Assembly: GCF_015554145.1 (NCBI RefSeq)
Contig: NZ_JADNHZ010000025.1
Location: 1 to 37,704, forward strand
Direction of reading: 5' to 3'
From: Collinsella aerofaciens
GTDB lineage: Bacteria > Actinomycetota > Coriobacteriia > Coriobacteriales > Coriobacteriaceae
DNA: 37,704 nt
Part shown: piece by piece, positions 1-7,862 of the stretch
How positions within the stretch are numbered: the stretch's first letter is position 1
How the letters are laid out: every line of letters starts with the position of its first letter
Position numbers and translations under genes: made by a program
The notes under the pieces: generated by a model
What the model saw: the letters and a program-made list of their open reading frames with translations, nothing else
What the model was told of the DNA's origin: nothing
Databases searched by the model: none

Positions 1-75
1 GCAAATGGCGGGATTGCGTTGGCATGATTGGTTATTGAGCGTTGGTCAAAATGGTTGTTTTTACAGTAGCGCTAA

Positions 76-894
76 CAGACCGCCCTCTATTCCGCCGTCT
101 CCGGGCCCGCCGAGATCTTCCGCGAGAGGTTCGCGGCGGCCAGGGACTCCTACGAGACTTGGCTGGAGTGCGCCAACCGGGCGGAGGCGGCCGGCGAGGC
201 CGAGGGGACGGAGAGGGCCAAGAGGAGCGCGGACGAGGCGGCGGGACGCGTCGCGGAGCTGATGACCTTCAGGAAGAAGCTCTCCAAGTACTGCTCCGCC
301 TACACGTTCCTGTCCCAGGCGCTCGACTTCGGCGACCCCGACCTCGAGGTGTTCTACAGCTTCGCAAAGCTGCTCGGCCACAGGATCGCGGGCACCTCGC
401 TCGACGACGTCGACGTGCGCGGCCTCGTGCTTCGGGACTTCCGCATATCGGCCCAGAAGGTCCCCGAGGGGGTCGAAGGCGGCGAGCTCATGCCGATGGG
501 CGCTGGCGGCTCAGGCACCGCGCCCAAGCGCGACACTATGGCGAGGATCGTGGAGAGGCTGAACCGCACGTGGGGCGACGAAGGTGACCCCCTCGTGAAG
601 GCCCGAGCCGTCAACGCGGTCTCCGATGCCGTGGCGGCAGACCCCGTGACCAACACGCAGATTACGAACACGAGCAACACGAAGGAGGCCGTCCTCGCGG
701 ACGGGCGCCTGCGCAACATCGTCATCAGGGCCCTCATGTCGATGATGAGCAACGAGCTTGGAGACCTCGCCGAGCAGGCGCTCGACGACCCGCAGGCGAT
801 CGAGCCCCTGGCCGACCAGGTGTACGACCTCATCTCGCAGGGGAAGCGCTACGACATCGCCGAGCTCGCCTCCTACCTCTCGAGGGGAAAGTAG
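76..894 (+). pseudogene. Type I restriction enzyme HsdR, C-terminal remnant (5' truncated)
   Basis: The open frame runs from just after in-frame stops at 67-75 to the TAG at 892-894. Its first in-frame ATG is at 262, but family-like sequence continues upstream of that ATG to about 76. The segment FLSQALDFGDPDLEVFYSFAKLL, seen here in pieces (FLSQ, DFGDPDLE, F-x-KLL), and a later RLN motif followed by WGDEGD match the helical C-terminal region that follows the helicase domains in actinobacterial HsdR subunits. The nuclease, helicase and ATPase domains are absent, so no restriction activity is expected. Bases 1-75 are more AT-rich and not recognisable, which suggests a deletion or insertion junction near 76. 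The transposase start codon follows the stop with no gap, and an AGGGGA ribosome site for it lies inside this frame. No hsdM or hsdS is visible in the window. Confidence 0.75.
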
Positions 895-2274
895 ATGGGC
901 GTGGCAGGCTACGTCGAGGAGCTGCTTGGTGTCCGGGACTGCGAGCTCATCGGCAGCGCGACCAAGGTCGATTGCGGTAGGAGGCTCCAGCAGTTCGACC
1001 TGAGATACCGCGGGCCCGTCCCCGCATCGTGTCCCGAGTGCGGCGGGACGCTGCACAGCCACGGCGCGAGGACCGTCGGCGTTGTGTCGACGCCACACCT
1101 GGGCATCCCGACGAGGCTCGAGATAGGGTTCCCGCGGATGCGATGCCCGGAGTGCGGCTACGTGTGGCGCCCGGCGATAGGCGGGATCGACGAGAGTCAC
1201 CGGATGACGGAGGCGGCATACGCCGACATCGCCCAACGCTCGCTCAGGCTCACCTTCCGCGAGGTCGCCGAGGAGTACCCGCTCTCGCACGTCACCGTGA
1301 AGAGCGTCTTCGAGGACTACGTCCGCGAGAACGCCTCGAGGCTTCGCTTCAAAGTGCCGGCGTTCCTGGGCATAGACGAGAAGAACCTCAAGAGGGTCGG
1401 CATGGTGACCGTGATCACTGATCTCGAGCACAGGACGGTCTTCGACATGGTGCCCGGCAGGACGCAGTCCGACCTCGACGCCTATTTCTCCTCGTTGGAG
1501 GGCCTCGAGCGCGTACGATGGGTTTCGAGCGACATGTACCGGCCGTTCTGGAGGAGCATAGCCAAATACACCCCGAACGCGACATGGGTCATCGGCCACT
1601 TCCATGTCGTGAAGGGAGCCAACGAGGCCTTGGACGCGGTCCGCAAGGGCCTCCAGGGAGCTCTCGACAGGAAGGGTCGCCTTGAGCTAAAGAAGGGCCT
1701 CGCCTACGTCCTTAGGAAGCGGACGCGCGACCTCAGCCTCTACGAGGCGTCGGCCCTAAGGGCGCTACGGGAAGACTCCTCCTACTCGACGCTGATGACC
1801 GCGTACGACCTCAAGGAGGACTTCTTCGGCATTTACGACGACCATCCGTCCTCACGCGAGGAGGCTGAGGCGGCGTTCGACGCCTGGATTCGGGAAATTC
1901 CCGATGGCAGGGAGTTCGATCCGTTCAGAGCCCTTGCTCGGGCCGTTCAGAATCACCGCGAGTTCATCTTCAACTACTGGGAATGCCCCAGCCGTATCTC
2001 GAACGGCTACACCGAGTGCGCGAACCGGCTCATAAACGAGACGGACATGAGAGGGCGCGGATACTCGTTCGAGACGCTCCGGGCAAGGACCCTCTACCGC
2101 AGGCAGAACCTCGACCGCATCATCGCGAGCAACGGGCTCACGATCGGCCCTCGCATCGATGCACCCGGTCCGCTCTTCGTGACCGAGCCCGACCGCGAGG
2201 ACGAGGCCGTCGATGAGTTCATAGACCCGAGGTCGGGAGTGGAGGTCGACGCAACGACGGGAGAGATGCTGTGA
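895..2274 (+). CDS. ISL3-family transposase
   Basis: The 459-residue protein has the ISL3 (IS204/IS1001/IS1096/IS1165) layout. An N-terminal zinc-binding region has two CPEC motifs, at about residues 42-45 and 84-87. A DDE transposase domain follows, with candidate catalytic residues in FLGIDEK (first Asp), VSSDMYR (second Asp) and NGYTECANRLI (Glu). Length is normal to slightly long for the family, and no frameshift is seen. The gene starts at the base after the HsdR remnant stop and its TGA overlaps the GTG of the next gene, so it sits as the middle gene of an operon-like trio. I could not find terminal inverted repeats or a target duplication close to the gene, which is unusual for a self-contained insertion sequence. 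It may be an IS that lost its ends, or a resident transposase-like gene. Confidence 0.85.
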   Translation: MGVAGYVEELLGVRDCELIGSATKVDCGRRLQQFDLRYRGPVPASCPECGGTLHSHGARTVGVVSTPHLGIPTRLEIGFPRMRCPECGYVWRPAIGGIDESHRMTEAAYADIAQRSLRLTFREVAEEYPLSHVTVKSVFEDYVRENASRLRFKVPAFLGIDEKNLKRVGMVTVITDLEHRTVFDMVPGRTQSDLDAYFSSLEGLERVRWVSSDMYRPFWRSIAKYTPNATWVIGHFHVVKGANEALDAVRKGLQGALDRKGRLELKKGLAYVLRKRTRDLSLYEASALRALREDSSYSTLMTAYDLKEDFFGIYDDHPSSREEAEAAFDAWIREIPDGREFDPFRALARAVQNHREFIFNYWECPSRISNGYTECANRLINETDMRGRGYSFETLRARTLYRRQNLDRIIASNGLTIGPRIDAPGPLFVTEPDREDEAVDEFIDPRSGVEVDATTGEML

Positions 2275-2975
2275 ATTCGAGGCTCGACGAAATTGCAGCC
2301 TGGGAGCCAAGGCCTTCAGGCGGCCTGAAATGCGATGCCAACGAATACGGCTTTCCGACCGTAATCCATCGCACACCAAGCAGGCTCGTGGAGGAATGCG
2401 AGAAGGCCTTCGATGCGGGGCTTCTCCTCGCGGCACTGAACCTCGTCGTGACCATACCGGACGTCTGCGCAAAAGCCGTCGGCATGCGATACATCGACTG
2501 GTGCGTTAAATACCTGGAGCTTCCCAATACCGGCGAAAAGATGGCGGCAGAGCGAAAAGACGAGAAGAGTCAAAGTGAGATAAGCGAGGAGTTCGACGTT
2601 ATAGAGGCGCGAGGTATATTCACAGCTTCAGACCTCTATCAACTGCGTTGCGCCGTTATCCATGCGGGATCATCAGTCATCGAAGGCAGAGGGGAGGATT
2701 ATAGTCCTTATAAGGTTATCGGGGTATGCGTTCACGGCGACGCTCATGGGATCGTCGCGAGCTATGGCCATACCGGGGCGGGTACGGAGAACCTGAAGGG
2801 GTGCGCATACGATTGCGTCATCAAGCTCGAAGGCCTCGTCTCCCTCATGGCCAAGGGCGTTGTGTCTTTCCTCGAAGAAGATCCCGAGCGGGATTGCGAA
2901 AGGACCATCAAGTCGGGGATAGACCGCAGAGGCGTGACGGATTTTAGATCGCTAATCCAACGGCCCGTTCGTTAA
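2271..2975 (+). CDS. Uncharacterised protein with HEPN-like R-x4-H motif
   Basis: The 234-residue protein starts at a GTG that overlaps the transposase TGA (GTGA), which implies translational coupling. The N-terminal third is helical and contains LAALNLVVTIPDVCAKAVG. The centre contains DLYQLRCAVIHAG, where RCAVIH fits the R-x4-6-H signature of HEPN ribonuclease or HEPN-like domains; similar stretches occur in conserved hypothetical proteins of many bacteria. There is no signal peptide or membrane segment. Base composition is less GC-rich than the transposase. Its position beside an hsdR remnant and near a GmrSD-type enzyme suggests a defence or toxin role, but that is inference from one short motif and the neighbourhood. 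A cargo gene carried by the transposable element is an alternative. Confidence 0.6.
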   Translation: MNSRLDEIAAWEPRPSGGLKCDANEYGFPTVIHRTPSRLVEECEKAFDAGLLLAALNLVVTIPDVCAKAVGMRYIDWCVKYLELPNTGEKMAAERKDEKSQSEISEEFDVIEARGIFTASDLYQLRCAVIHAGSSVIEGRGEDYSPYKVIGVCVHGDAHGIVASYGHTGAGTENLKGCAYDCVIKLEGLVSLMAKGVVSFLEEDPERDCERTIKSGIDRRGVTDFRSLIQRPVR

Positions 2976-2999
2976 ATATGTGGTTGGAGTTGTGCTAAT

Positions 3000-3083
3000 A
3001 CCATTTGTAAAATAAATGGTTGGAACTTGATAGCCCGGTTCTTACTTTGCCAACCGGTAATTTACTAACTTCCAACCATTTAT
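3000..3083. repeat. Overlapping, mutually exclusive inverted repeats
   Basis: ATAAATGGTTGGAA at 3012-3025 is exactly complementary to 3070-3083 (14 bp). Between the arms, CCGGTT (3035-3040) can pair with AACCGG (3052-3057). The left arm also overlaps AAATGGT (3014-3020), which can pair with ACCATTT at 3000-3006. The two folds cannot coexist. A related GTGGTTGGAG occurs at about 2979. T-rich sequence (CCCTTTTGTTTTT) follows at about 3091-3103, so a weak terminator or a recombination-site remnant are both possible. Confidence 0.6.
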
Positions 3084-3291
3084 GTTACATGCCCTTTTGT
3101 TTTTAACGCAAGCTTTATGCCGGTGAGCTTGTGTTCGATGCCACTTGTCGAGGCTGAGTGCAGGTCGGCGACTTGCTCGATGTCTGATTTGCCCTTCGAT
3201 CAGTTCTTGTCGAGCCCCTTTGGGCGGGAGAGGCAGCGATCTAGATATCCGCTCTTGGCATATGAGACAAGAAGCCCGTAAGACTGTGGCA

Positions 3292-3370
3292 ATGTCAAAA
3301 GGCATACACAAGTGTCAGTCTTTTGACATCGTATGATTTTGGGGAGTGGCGTGCAGCGATCGCGCGCCAC
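3292..3370. repeat. Two hairpins upstream of the GmrSD-type gene
   Basis: ATGTCAAAAG (3292-3301) and CTTTTGACAT (3320-3329) form a perfect 10-bp inverted repeat around an 18-base loop. Just after it, GTGGCGTGC (3346-3354) pairs with GCGCGCCAC (3362-3370) with one G-U pair around a 7-base loop. Neither is followed by a T run. They may be an operator and a leader stem of the restriction gene at 3523, or remnants of a lost element. Confidence 0.5.
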
Positions 3371-3522
3371 CATGACGGCGTAAGTGTTTGCTTTCGTTGT
3401 AGAATCTAACGATATGAGCATCCCGGTTGCTTCAGTGCTTCGATGCTCTCGTCTTTAGCGCCCTCCGCTCAGTGGAGGACTGACTGCAAACGGCGTAAAC
3501 AAGAAAAGGGGAGCAAGCGCAA

Positions 3523-5646
3523 ATGAAAGCAACCGAGGCAAATCTGCTCGACCTTATGGGCGTGGCGAAGATGCAGTTCGTCATTCCCGTGTACCAGCGA
3601 GTTTACTCGTGGAGTGTAAAAGAGTGCGAGGTGCTTTGGGATGACGTCATGCGAGCGGGTCGTGATGGCGTATCGCACTTCGTGGGGTCGATGCTCTATA
3701 TCCCCGAGTCCGAGAGCTCTGCCACGAGCATTTCGCGCGTGCTTCTGATTGACGGACAGCAGCGCATGACGACGTTTTCGTTGATGATCGCTGCCTTGGC
3801 TGAATATCTGGAGGATAATCCCGACAAGGCCGGCTTCCTTGGCGATCTCAAGATCTCAGCGCTGCGGAAGAACTACCTCTTTAACGATGATGACTACAAC
3901 GGTCTGGCGCGCTACAAGCTAGTGCTCTCGCAGGACGATAAAGAGACGCTGTTTTCCATCGTGTCTGGGTTTCCCATGCCAGATGAAAAATCGGATCGGA
4001 TCGTCGAGAACCATGTGTTCTTCCGCGAAAAGATGCGCGGGAAATCATTCGACCCTGCAAGGCTTTGGGCGGGGCTAAACCGCGTGCAGGTCATCGACAC
4101 AAAGCTCACCGCTGGCGTCGATAATGCCCAGCTCATATTTGAGTCCATGAACTCCAAGGGCAAGCCCCTCATGCCCATCGATCTCATACGCAACTATGTT
4201 CTTATGTCGCTTCCTAACGACGAACAGACCAAGCTCTACGAGGGCTACTGGCATCCCATTGAGCGTCTGTTTGGAAAAGGGGGCGAGAGCGAGTTTAACG
4301 CCTTCATTTGGTACTGGCTGTGGCTCAAGGTTCCCAATAGGCAGCCAAAGGAGAATGAGGCTTATTACGAGTTCAAACGGTATTTTACCGATGACTACGA
4401 CGGAGACACCGAGAGTCTGCTCAAGGAGTTGCGCGAGTATGCGCAAAGGTATGCCAGCCTGTTCCAAGACAAAGAAAAGGACGCTGACCTACGTCGGGTG
4501 TTCAGCAGAATCGTAAGCCTTGATGTGAGACAGATCAGGCCTCTTTTGATGCTGCTCTACTCGGTTTACGAGAGAAATAGGCTAGACCGCAACGCGTTCC
4601 TTCGCATCTGCGAGACTATCGAGTCGTTCCTGTTCAGGCGAGCGGTTTGCGGCAGGCTTACCACGGGCCTAAATAATTTCTTTGCCGGCATGTATCGCAA
4701 CCTTGAGCAACAGGACGATATAGAGGAGTATGTTACGGCGATGCTTCTTATCCATAGCAGCGGTATGACTGCGTACTTTCCGACAGACGAGCATTTTGTC
4801 GAGGAGTTTAAGACGCGTGACTGCTACAATCGCTTCTCCAAAAAGCGCTATTACCTGGAACGCATGGAGAACTGGCACCACCCGAAGGAGTCCATCTCGG
4901 CTGACGATTACCAGATCGAGCACGTCATGCCCCAGACGATCGATGATGAGCACGGCTGGAAGGAATCGCTTGGCGAGAACTGGGAAGACATCCACGACAG
5001 GCTGTGCAACAACTTGGGAAATCTAACGCTGACGGGCTACAACCAGGAGTACTCAAACCGGTCGTTCTCGGACAAGCTCAATCTTCCGGACGTGGGGCTT
5101 AAGTGCAGTCCGCTCCACCTGAACAAGTCGATCGCCTCGCATGAAAAATGGGGCGAGGAGGAGATTAGGCAGCGTGCGGACGAGCTGGCGAAAGAGGCGT
5201 GCGAGATATGGAAGTACCCCGATCTTCCGGCAGATGTCGTTGACAAGTATCGCCCCTCTCGCGGGGAGTCTGACGAGGCTCCTGTCTGGACTCTGCAGGA
5301 GAATCACCCAACTTTTGCCGAAGGCGGACTCAACCAGAGGCTTTTCGATGAGGTGTGCGAGTCCGTTCTGAGTGGTAACCCTTCGTGGGAGTCCTATATA
5401 GCCAAGTACTATGTGGGCTTCAGGTCGGGCAAGCGAAAATTGCACGCCGTGCTAGAAGGCAGGACCAGCAATGGTGGCTGGATTGCCGTTGGCCTGGCAA
5501 AGAGCGTTGACGATCTGACGGATCCAGAGGGCCTGTGTCAGGACAAGCGCTCACAGGGCGGATTTGGCCCGGGTCTACCGACCTATGTCGCACTTCGGAA
5601 TGCCGATGACATTCCCGCGGTGCTCGATCTTATAAAGCAGTGCTAG
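3523..5646 (+). CDS. GmrSD-type DUF262/DUF1524 restriction protein
   Basis: The 707-residue protein has the DUF262 (GmrS-like, ParB-fold NTPase) signature IPVYQRVYSW at residues 21-30 and LLIDGQQRMTTF around 75-85. It has a DUF1524 HNH-type nuclease motif near residues 464-515 (IEHVMPQ, then CNNLGNLTLTGYN). The last roughly 120 residues resemble the DUF5655-type tail often fused to such proteins. The family includes modification-dependent type IV restriction enzymes such as GmrSD, which cut phage DNA with modified bases; the NTPase and nuclease are fused here. The protein is probably cytoplasmic. GGGGAG precedes the ATG. The gene stands alone beside the hsdR remnant, suggesting a small defence island. 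Which DNA modification it recognises cannot be told from sequence. Confidence 0.85.
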   Translation: MKATEANLLDLMGVAKMQFVIPVYQRVYSWSVKECEVLWDDVMRAGRDGVSHFVGSMLYIPESESSATSISRVLLIDGQQRMTTFSLMIAALAEYLEDNPDKAGFLGDLKISALRKNYLFNDDDYNGLARYKLVLSQDDKETLFSIVSGFPMPDEKSDRIVENHVFFREKMRGKSFDPARLWAGLNRVQVIDTKLTAGVDNAQLIFESMNSKGKPLMPIDLIRNYVLMSLPNDEQTKLYEGYWHPIERLFGKGGESEFNAFIWYWLWLKVPNRQPKENEAYYEFKRYFTDDYDGDTESLLKELREYAQRYASLFQDKEKDADLRRVFSRIVSLDVRQIRPLLMLLYSVYERNRLDRNAFLRICETIESFLFRRAVCGRLTTGLNNFFAGMYRNLEQQDDIEEYVTAMLLIHSSGMTAYFPTDEHFVEEFKTRDCYNRFSKKRYYLERMENWHHPKESISADDYQIEHVMPQTIDDEHGWKESLGENWEDIHDRLCNNLGNLTLTGYNQEYSNRSFSDKLNLPDVGLKCSPLHLNKSIASHEKWGEEEIRQRADELAKEACEIWKYPDLPADVVDKYRPSRGESDEAPVWTLQENHPTFAEGGLNQRLFDEVCESVLSGNPSWESYIAKYYVGFRSGKRKLHAVLEGRTSNGGWIAVGLAKSVDDLTDPEGLCQDKRSQGGFGPGLPTYVALRNADDIPAVLDLIKQC

Positions 5647-5679
5647 GCAAGGGCCGGGAATCTAATTCTCGGCCCTTGC
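5647..5679 (+). terminator. Hairpin directly after the GmrSD-type gene
   Basis: GCAAGGGCCGGGAAT (5647-5661) pairs with ATTCTCGGCCCTTGC (5665-5679) with a single mismatch or wobble and a 3-base loop. It begins right at the stop codon and lies between two convergent genes. No long T run follows on the plus strand, so it may act as a bidirectional or 3'-stabilising stem. Confidence 0.6.
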
Positions 5680-5712
5680 TATCTCGGAATTGCCGATGGC
5701 TTATCTGCCCAC

Positions 5713-6135
5713 CTAAACTCCCGCAATCCCACGCGCCGCACTCAACAGCTCGTACTCCCTCTGGCTCCACTGGCGCAGTTCAGCGGCGTCGACGGCGTCG
5801 CGGCACAGGTCCAGGAACACCTCGGCGCCCTCGCAGAAGCACTCGCGGGCAAAGGCGCCCGATCCGTCTGCAACGCACGCGCCGTCGGCGAAGAGCTTCC
5901 AGCTGGACGGCTCACGCGAGTCATTTCCGAGCAACTTGATCTGCAGCACGTGAGGGTCTCCGGCAACGCAGAGCTCTTCCTCGAGCGCCTGCACCGTAAA
6001 GCGCATCTGATGGGAGAGACTGCTCTTGACCATGGCCGAGGCATAGCCGCTCGGCTCGTCCAGAAGATGCATTCGTTTTGGCTTGGCTACCAGGTTGTGG
6101 AAGTTGCGCTCACTGCGCACGGAGAAATTGTCCAT
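5713..6135 (-). CDS. Small uncharacterised protein
   Basis: The 140-residue product is not recognised. The start is set at the ATG ending at 6135 because AAAGGAG lies just upstream at the right spacing; a longer frame continues upstream but has no such site. The protein is soluble-looking with no membrane segment or signal peptide. It is acidic towards the C-terminal half and has four cysteines, two of them close together in RECFCEGAE. It lies convergent with the restriction gene and divergent from the AAA ATPase gene. The shared upstream region (6136-6502) contains two inverted repeats and a repeat array. No function is proposed. Confidence 0.6.
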   Translation of the reverse strand: MDNFSVRSERNFHNLVAKPKRMHLLDEPSGYASAMVKSSLSHQMRFTVQALEEELCVAGDPHVLQIKLLGNDSREPSSWKLFADGACVADGSGAFARECFCEGAEVFLDLCRDAVDAAELRQWSQREYELLSAARGIAGV

Positions 6136-6502
6136 ACGGACTCCTTTCATCGATGTTGGCAGGGCCACCGTGCCTCTTGGCCGGTTGGCGTCGGGATCGT
6201 GGAGCCAACTCTCTACCCCGACTCTGGATAAAACGTGCCCGCTCCTTGCAGGCACGGTGGAGTCTATCAGCGCGCGCGGACACAAATCAAGCGCGCTTGC
6301 GAAATGACGCGCGGGCGGCGCTTGATTTCGCCGGCTGCTGTTAGGCTTAAATTCGAAAAAATGTCGAAATATCCCGTGTAAAAGTACGGAAAAGTGTCGT
6401 GATACACACTTTAAAACCTCGAAAAAGTGTCGAAATGAGCACCTAGCAACCACGGAAAAGTGTATCCTAGTGCTAAAACAGCACGTAATAAGGGGTACGC
6501 TT
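6136..6502. other. Divergent intergenic region with inverted repeats and a 33-bp array
   Basis: The gap between the divergent genes at 5713-6135 and 6503-7825 contains no gene. CCACCGTGCCT (6165-6175) is the exact reverse complement of 6250-6260, and AAATCAAGCGC (6284-6294) of 6318-6328. The right-hand 115 bases are AT-rich and carry the four-unit repeat array described separately. This is probably a two-way promoter region. Confidence 0.6.
6353..6465 (+). repeat. Four direct repeats at exact 33-bp period (candidate operator)
   Basis: Units close to WCGRAAAARTGTCG start at 6353, 6386, 6419 and 6452, each 33 bases apart. Units 1 and 3 share TCGAAAAA(A/G)TGTCGAAAT. Units 2 and 4 share ACGGAAAAGTGT. 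An inverted partial copy (ACACTTT) lies at 6406-6412. The array ends 38 bases before the ATPase start codon. A 33-bp period is about three helical turns, as expected for a regulator binding one DNA face cooperatively. Read directly from the sequence; the regulatory role is inferred. Confidence 0.7.
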
Positions 6503-7825
6503 ATGCTGCAGAGAAAAGCGAAAGCACAGTTTGAATCTTGGCTTGCCTCGTCGCCTAACAAGGCTCTTTTGGTCAAGGGCGCCCGACAGGTGGGAAAGTC
6601 ATATTTGGTCAACGTCTTTGCAAGCGAATCGTTCGAAAATGTCGTGACGTTCGACCTTATCGCCGACGCGTCCGTGCGCGATTCGTTTTTGGCGGCAAAA
6701 AGCGCGGATGACCTGCTTATGCGCATGTCTATTGCTGCAACGCAGCCGATGGTTGCGAACAAGACCGTTGTGGTTATCGACGAGGTGCAGCGATGCCCCA
6801 ACGTAGTGACGTTTATCAAATACCTGGTCCAGCGCGGCGACTTTCGATACATCCTTACCGGATCGCTCCTTGGCGTTGAGCTCGAGGGCATCGATTCCCT
6901 GCCGGTGGGGTATGTCGAGCAGGTCCAGATGTACCCGCTCGACTTTGAGGAGTTCTGCTGGGCAAGCGGCGTTGCTGCCGGAGCGTTTGACATGCTCAGG
7001 GGTTGTCTAAAGGACGAAAAGGAGCTCCCCGGCTATCTGTATGACCGCTTGCTCAATCTGTTCCATCAGTATGTGGTGGTGGGGGGCATGCCCGACGCGG
7101 TCAATTCCTTCTTGGCGACGCGCAATGTCGACGAGGTTCGAAACATCCATCGCGATCTTCACGCCCTGTATCGCGATGACATCGCAAAGTACGCTCCGCC
7201 TGAGCTACGCTTGGTTATTCGCGATATCTATGATCTGATTCCCAGCGAGGCCGGCTCCAAAAACAAGCGATTCAAACTGTCATCGATTAACGGTGTCAAA
7301 CGTTTTTCGCAGGTGACAGATCATTTTCTCTGGCTATCGGAGGCGGGTGTCGCGCTTCCCGTGTATAACGTAGCGGCGCCCGTGGCACCCCTTTTATTGG
7401 GGGAGCAACGAAATCTGTTCAAGCTGTTTTACTTGGACACCGGAATGCTCATGTCGTCGTATTCCAAAAGGGTCGCCCAAGGAGTTTTTGATGGGGAGGC
7501 GGAAGACGCCTTTGGCATGAACATGGGGGCGGCGTTTGAGGGCTTCGTTGCCCAAGAGCTCAAAGCCCACGGATTCAGATTGCGCTACTTTACGTCTAAA
7601 AAAGTCGGCGAGCTCGATTTTGTGGAGGAGACGCTCGATGGGGAGGTCCTTGCCATCGAGGTCAAGTCGGGCAAGAGCTTTAAGTCCCATGCGGCGCTCG
7701 ACAACGCGCTCGCGACGAAGGGCTACGGAATCGATCGCGCCCTGGTACTTGCGGAATGTAATCTTCACCGCGATGGTGACGTGCTGTATCTGCCCATCTT
7801 TATGGCAGGGCTTTTGGAGCCGTAA
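6503..7825 (+). CDS. AAA family ATPase with DUF4143 domain
   Basis: The 440-residue protein has Walker A GARQVGKS at residues 26-33 and Walker B VVVIDEVQ at about 89-96. The sensor-like ILTGS and an AAA_14 layout follow. A DUF4143 region is next, and the C-terminus contains GELDFVEE ... IEVKSGK, resembling a degenerate or intact PD-(D/E)xK nuclease core. The family is widespread, multi-copy and of unknown physiological role; toxin, defence and transport-regulation roles have been suggested. The start is the ATG at 6503, which has an AAGGGG site, rather than a GTG at 6470 that lies inside repeat 4. It is a single gene with its own upstream repeat array, so self-regulation is plausible. No frameshift is seen. 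Confidence 0.85.
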   Translation: MLQRKAKAQFESWLASSPNKALLVKGARQVGKSYLVNVFASESFENVVTFDLIADASVRDSFLAAKSADDLLMRMSIAATQPMVANKTVVVIDEVQRCPNVVTFIKYLVQRGDFRYILTGSLLGVELEGIDSLPVGYVEQVQMYPLDFEEFCWASGVAAGAFDMLRGCLKDEKELPGYLYDRLLNLFHQYVVVGGMPDAVNSFLATRNVDEVRNIHRDLHALYRDDIAKYAPPELRLVIRDIYDLIPSEAGSKNKRFKLSSINGVKRFSQVTDHFLWLSEAGVALPVYNVAAPVAPLLLGEQRNLFKLFYLDTGMLMSSYSKRVAQGVFDGEAEDAFGMNMGAAFEGFVAQELKAHGFRLRYFTSKKVGELDFVEETLDGEVLAIEVKSGKSFKSHAALDNALATKGYGIDRALVLAECNLHRDGDVLYLPIFMAGLLEP

Positions 7826-7862
7826 CATGCCGCCGGCTCTTCCGGCCCTCCCTTAACCCTCG

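Larger units (their letters stand above)
2976..3522. other. Hairpin-rich intergenic region, no gene recognised
   Basis: This 547-base gap holds no convincing reading frame. It is AT-rich near its start and contains several inverted repeats: two overlapping hairpins at 3000-3083, a 10-bp inverted repeat at 3292-3301/3320-3329, a 9-bp stem at 3346-3354/3362-3370, and a small CCTCC/GGAGG stem near 3462-3478. A possible promoter for the downstream restriction gene is TTGCTT with 17-base spacing to GATATG around 3388-3416. No tRNA cloverleaf or known riboswitch was recognised. Confidence 0.5.

Noticed and set aside
511-1605. Minus-strand frame opposite the hsdR remnant and transposase
   Set aside because: Antisense shadow with biased composition and no family motifs.
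3145-3336. Short frames in the 2976-3522 gap
   Set aside because: No ribosome site, no family-like sequence, and they run through hairpins.
5713-6993. A 426-residue minus-strand frame covering the divergent region
   Set aside because: Only its last 140 codons have a ribosome site and protein-like composition; the rest is antisense to the AAA ATPase gene and crosses the repeat array.
7832-7846. GCCGG/CCGGC hairpin between the ATPase and the membrane-protein gene
   Set aside because: Five base pairs without a T run; too weak to call a terminator, though its place between convergent genes fits one.
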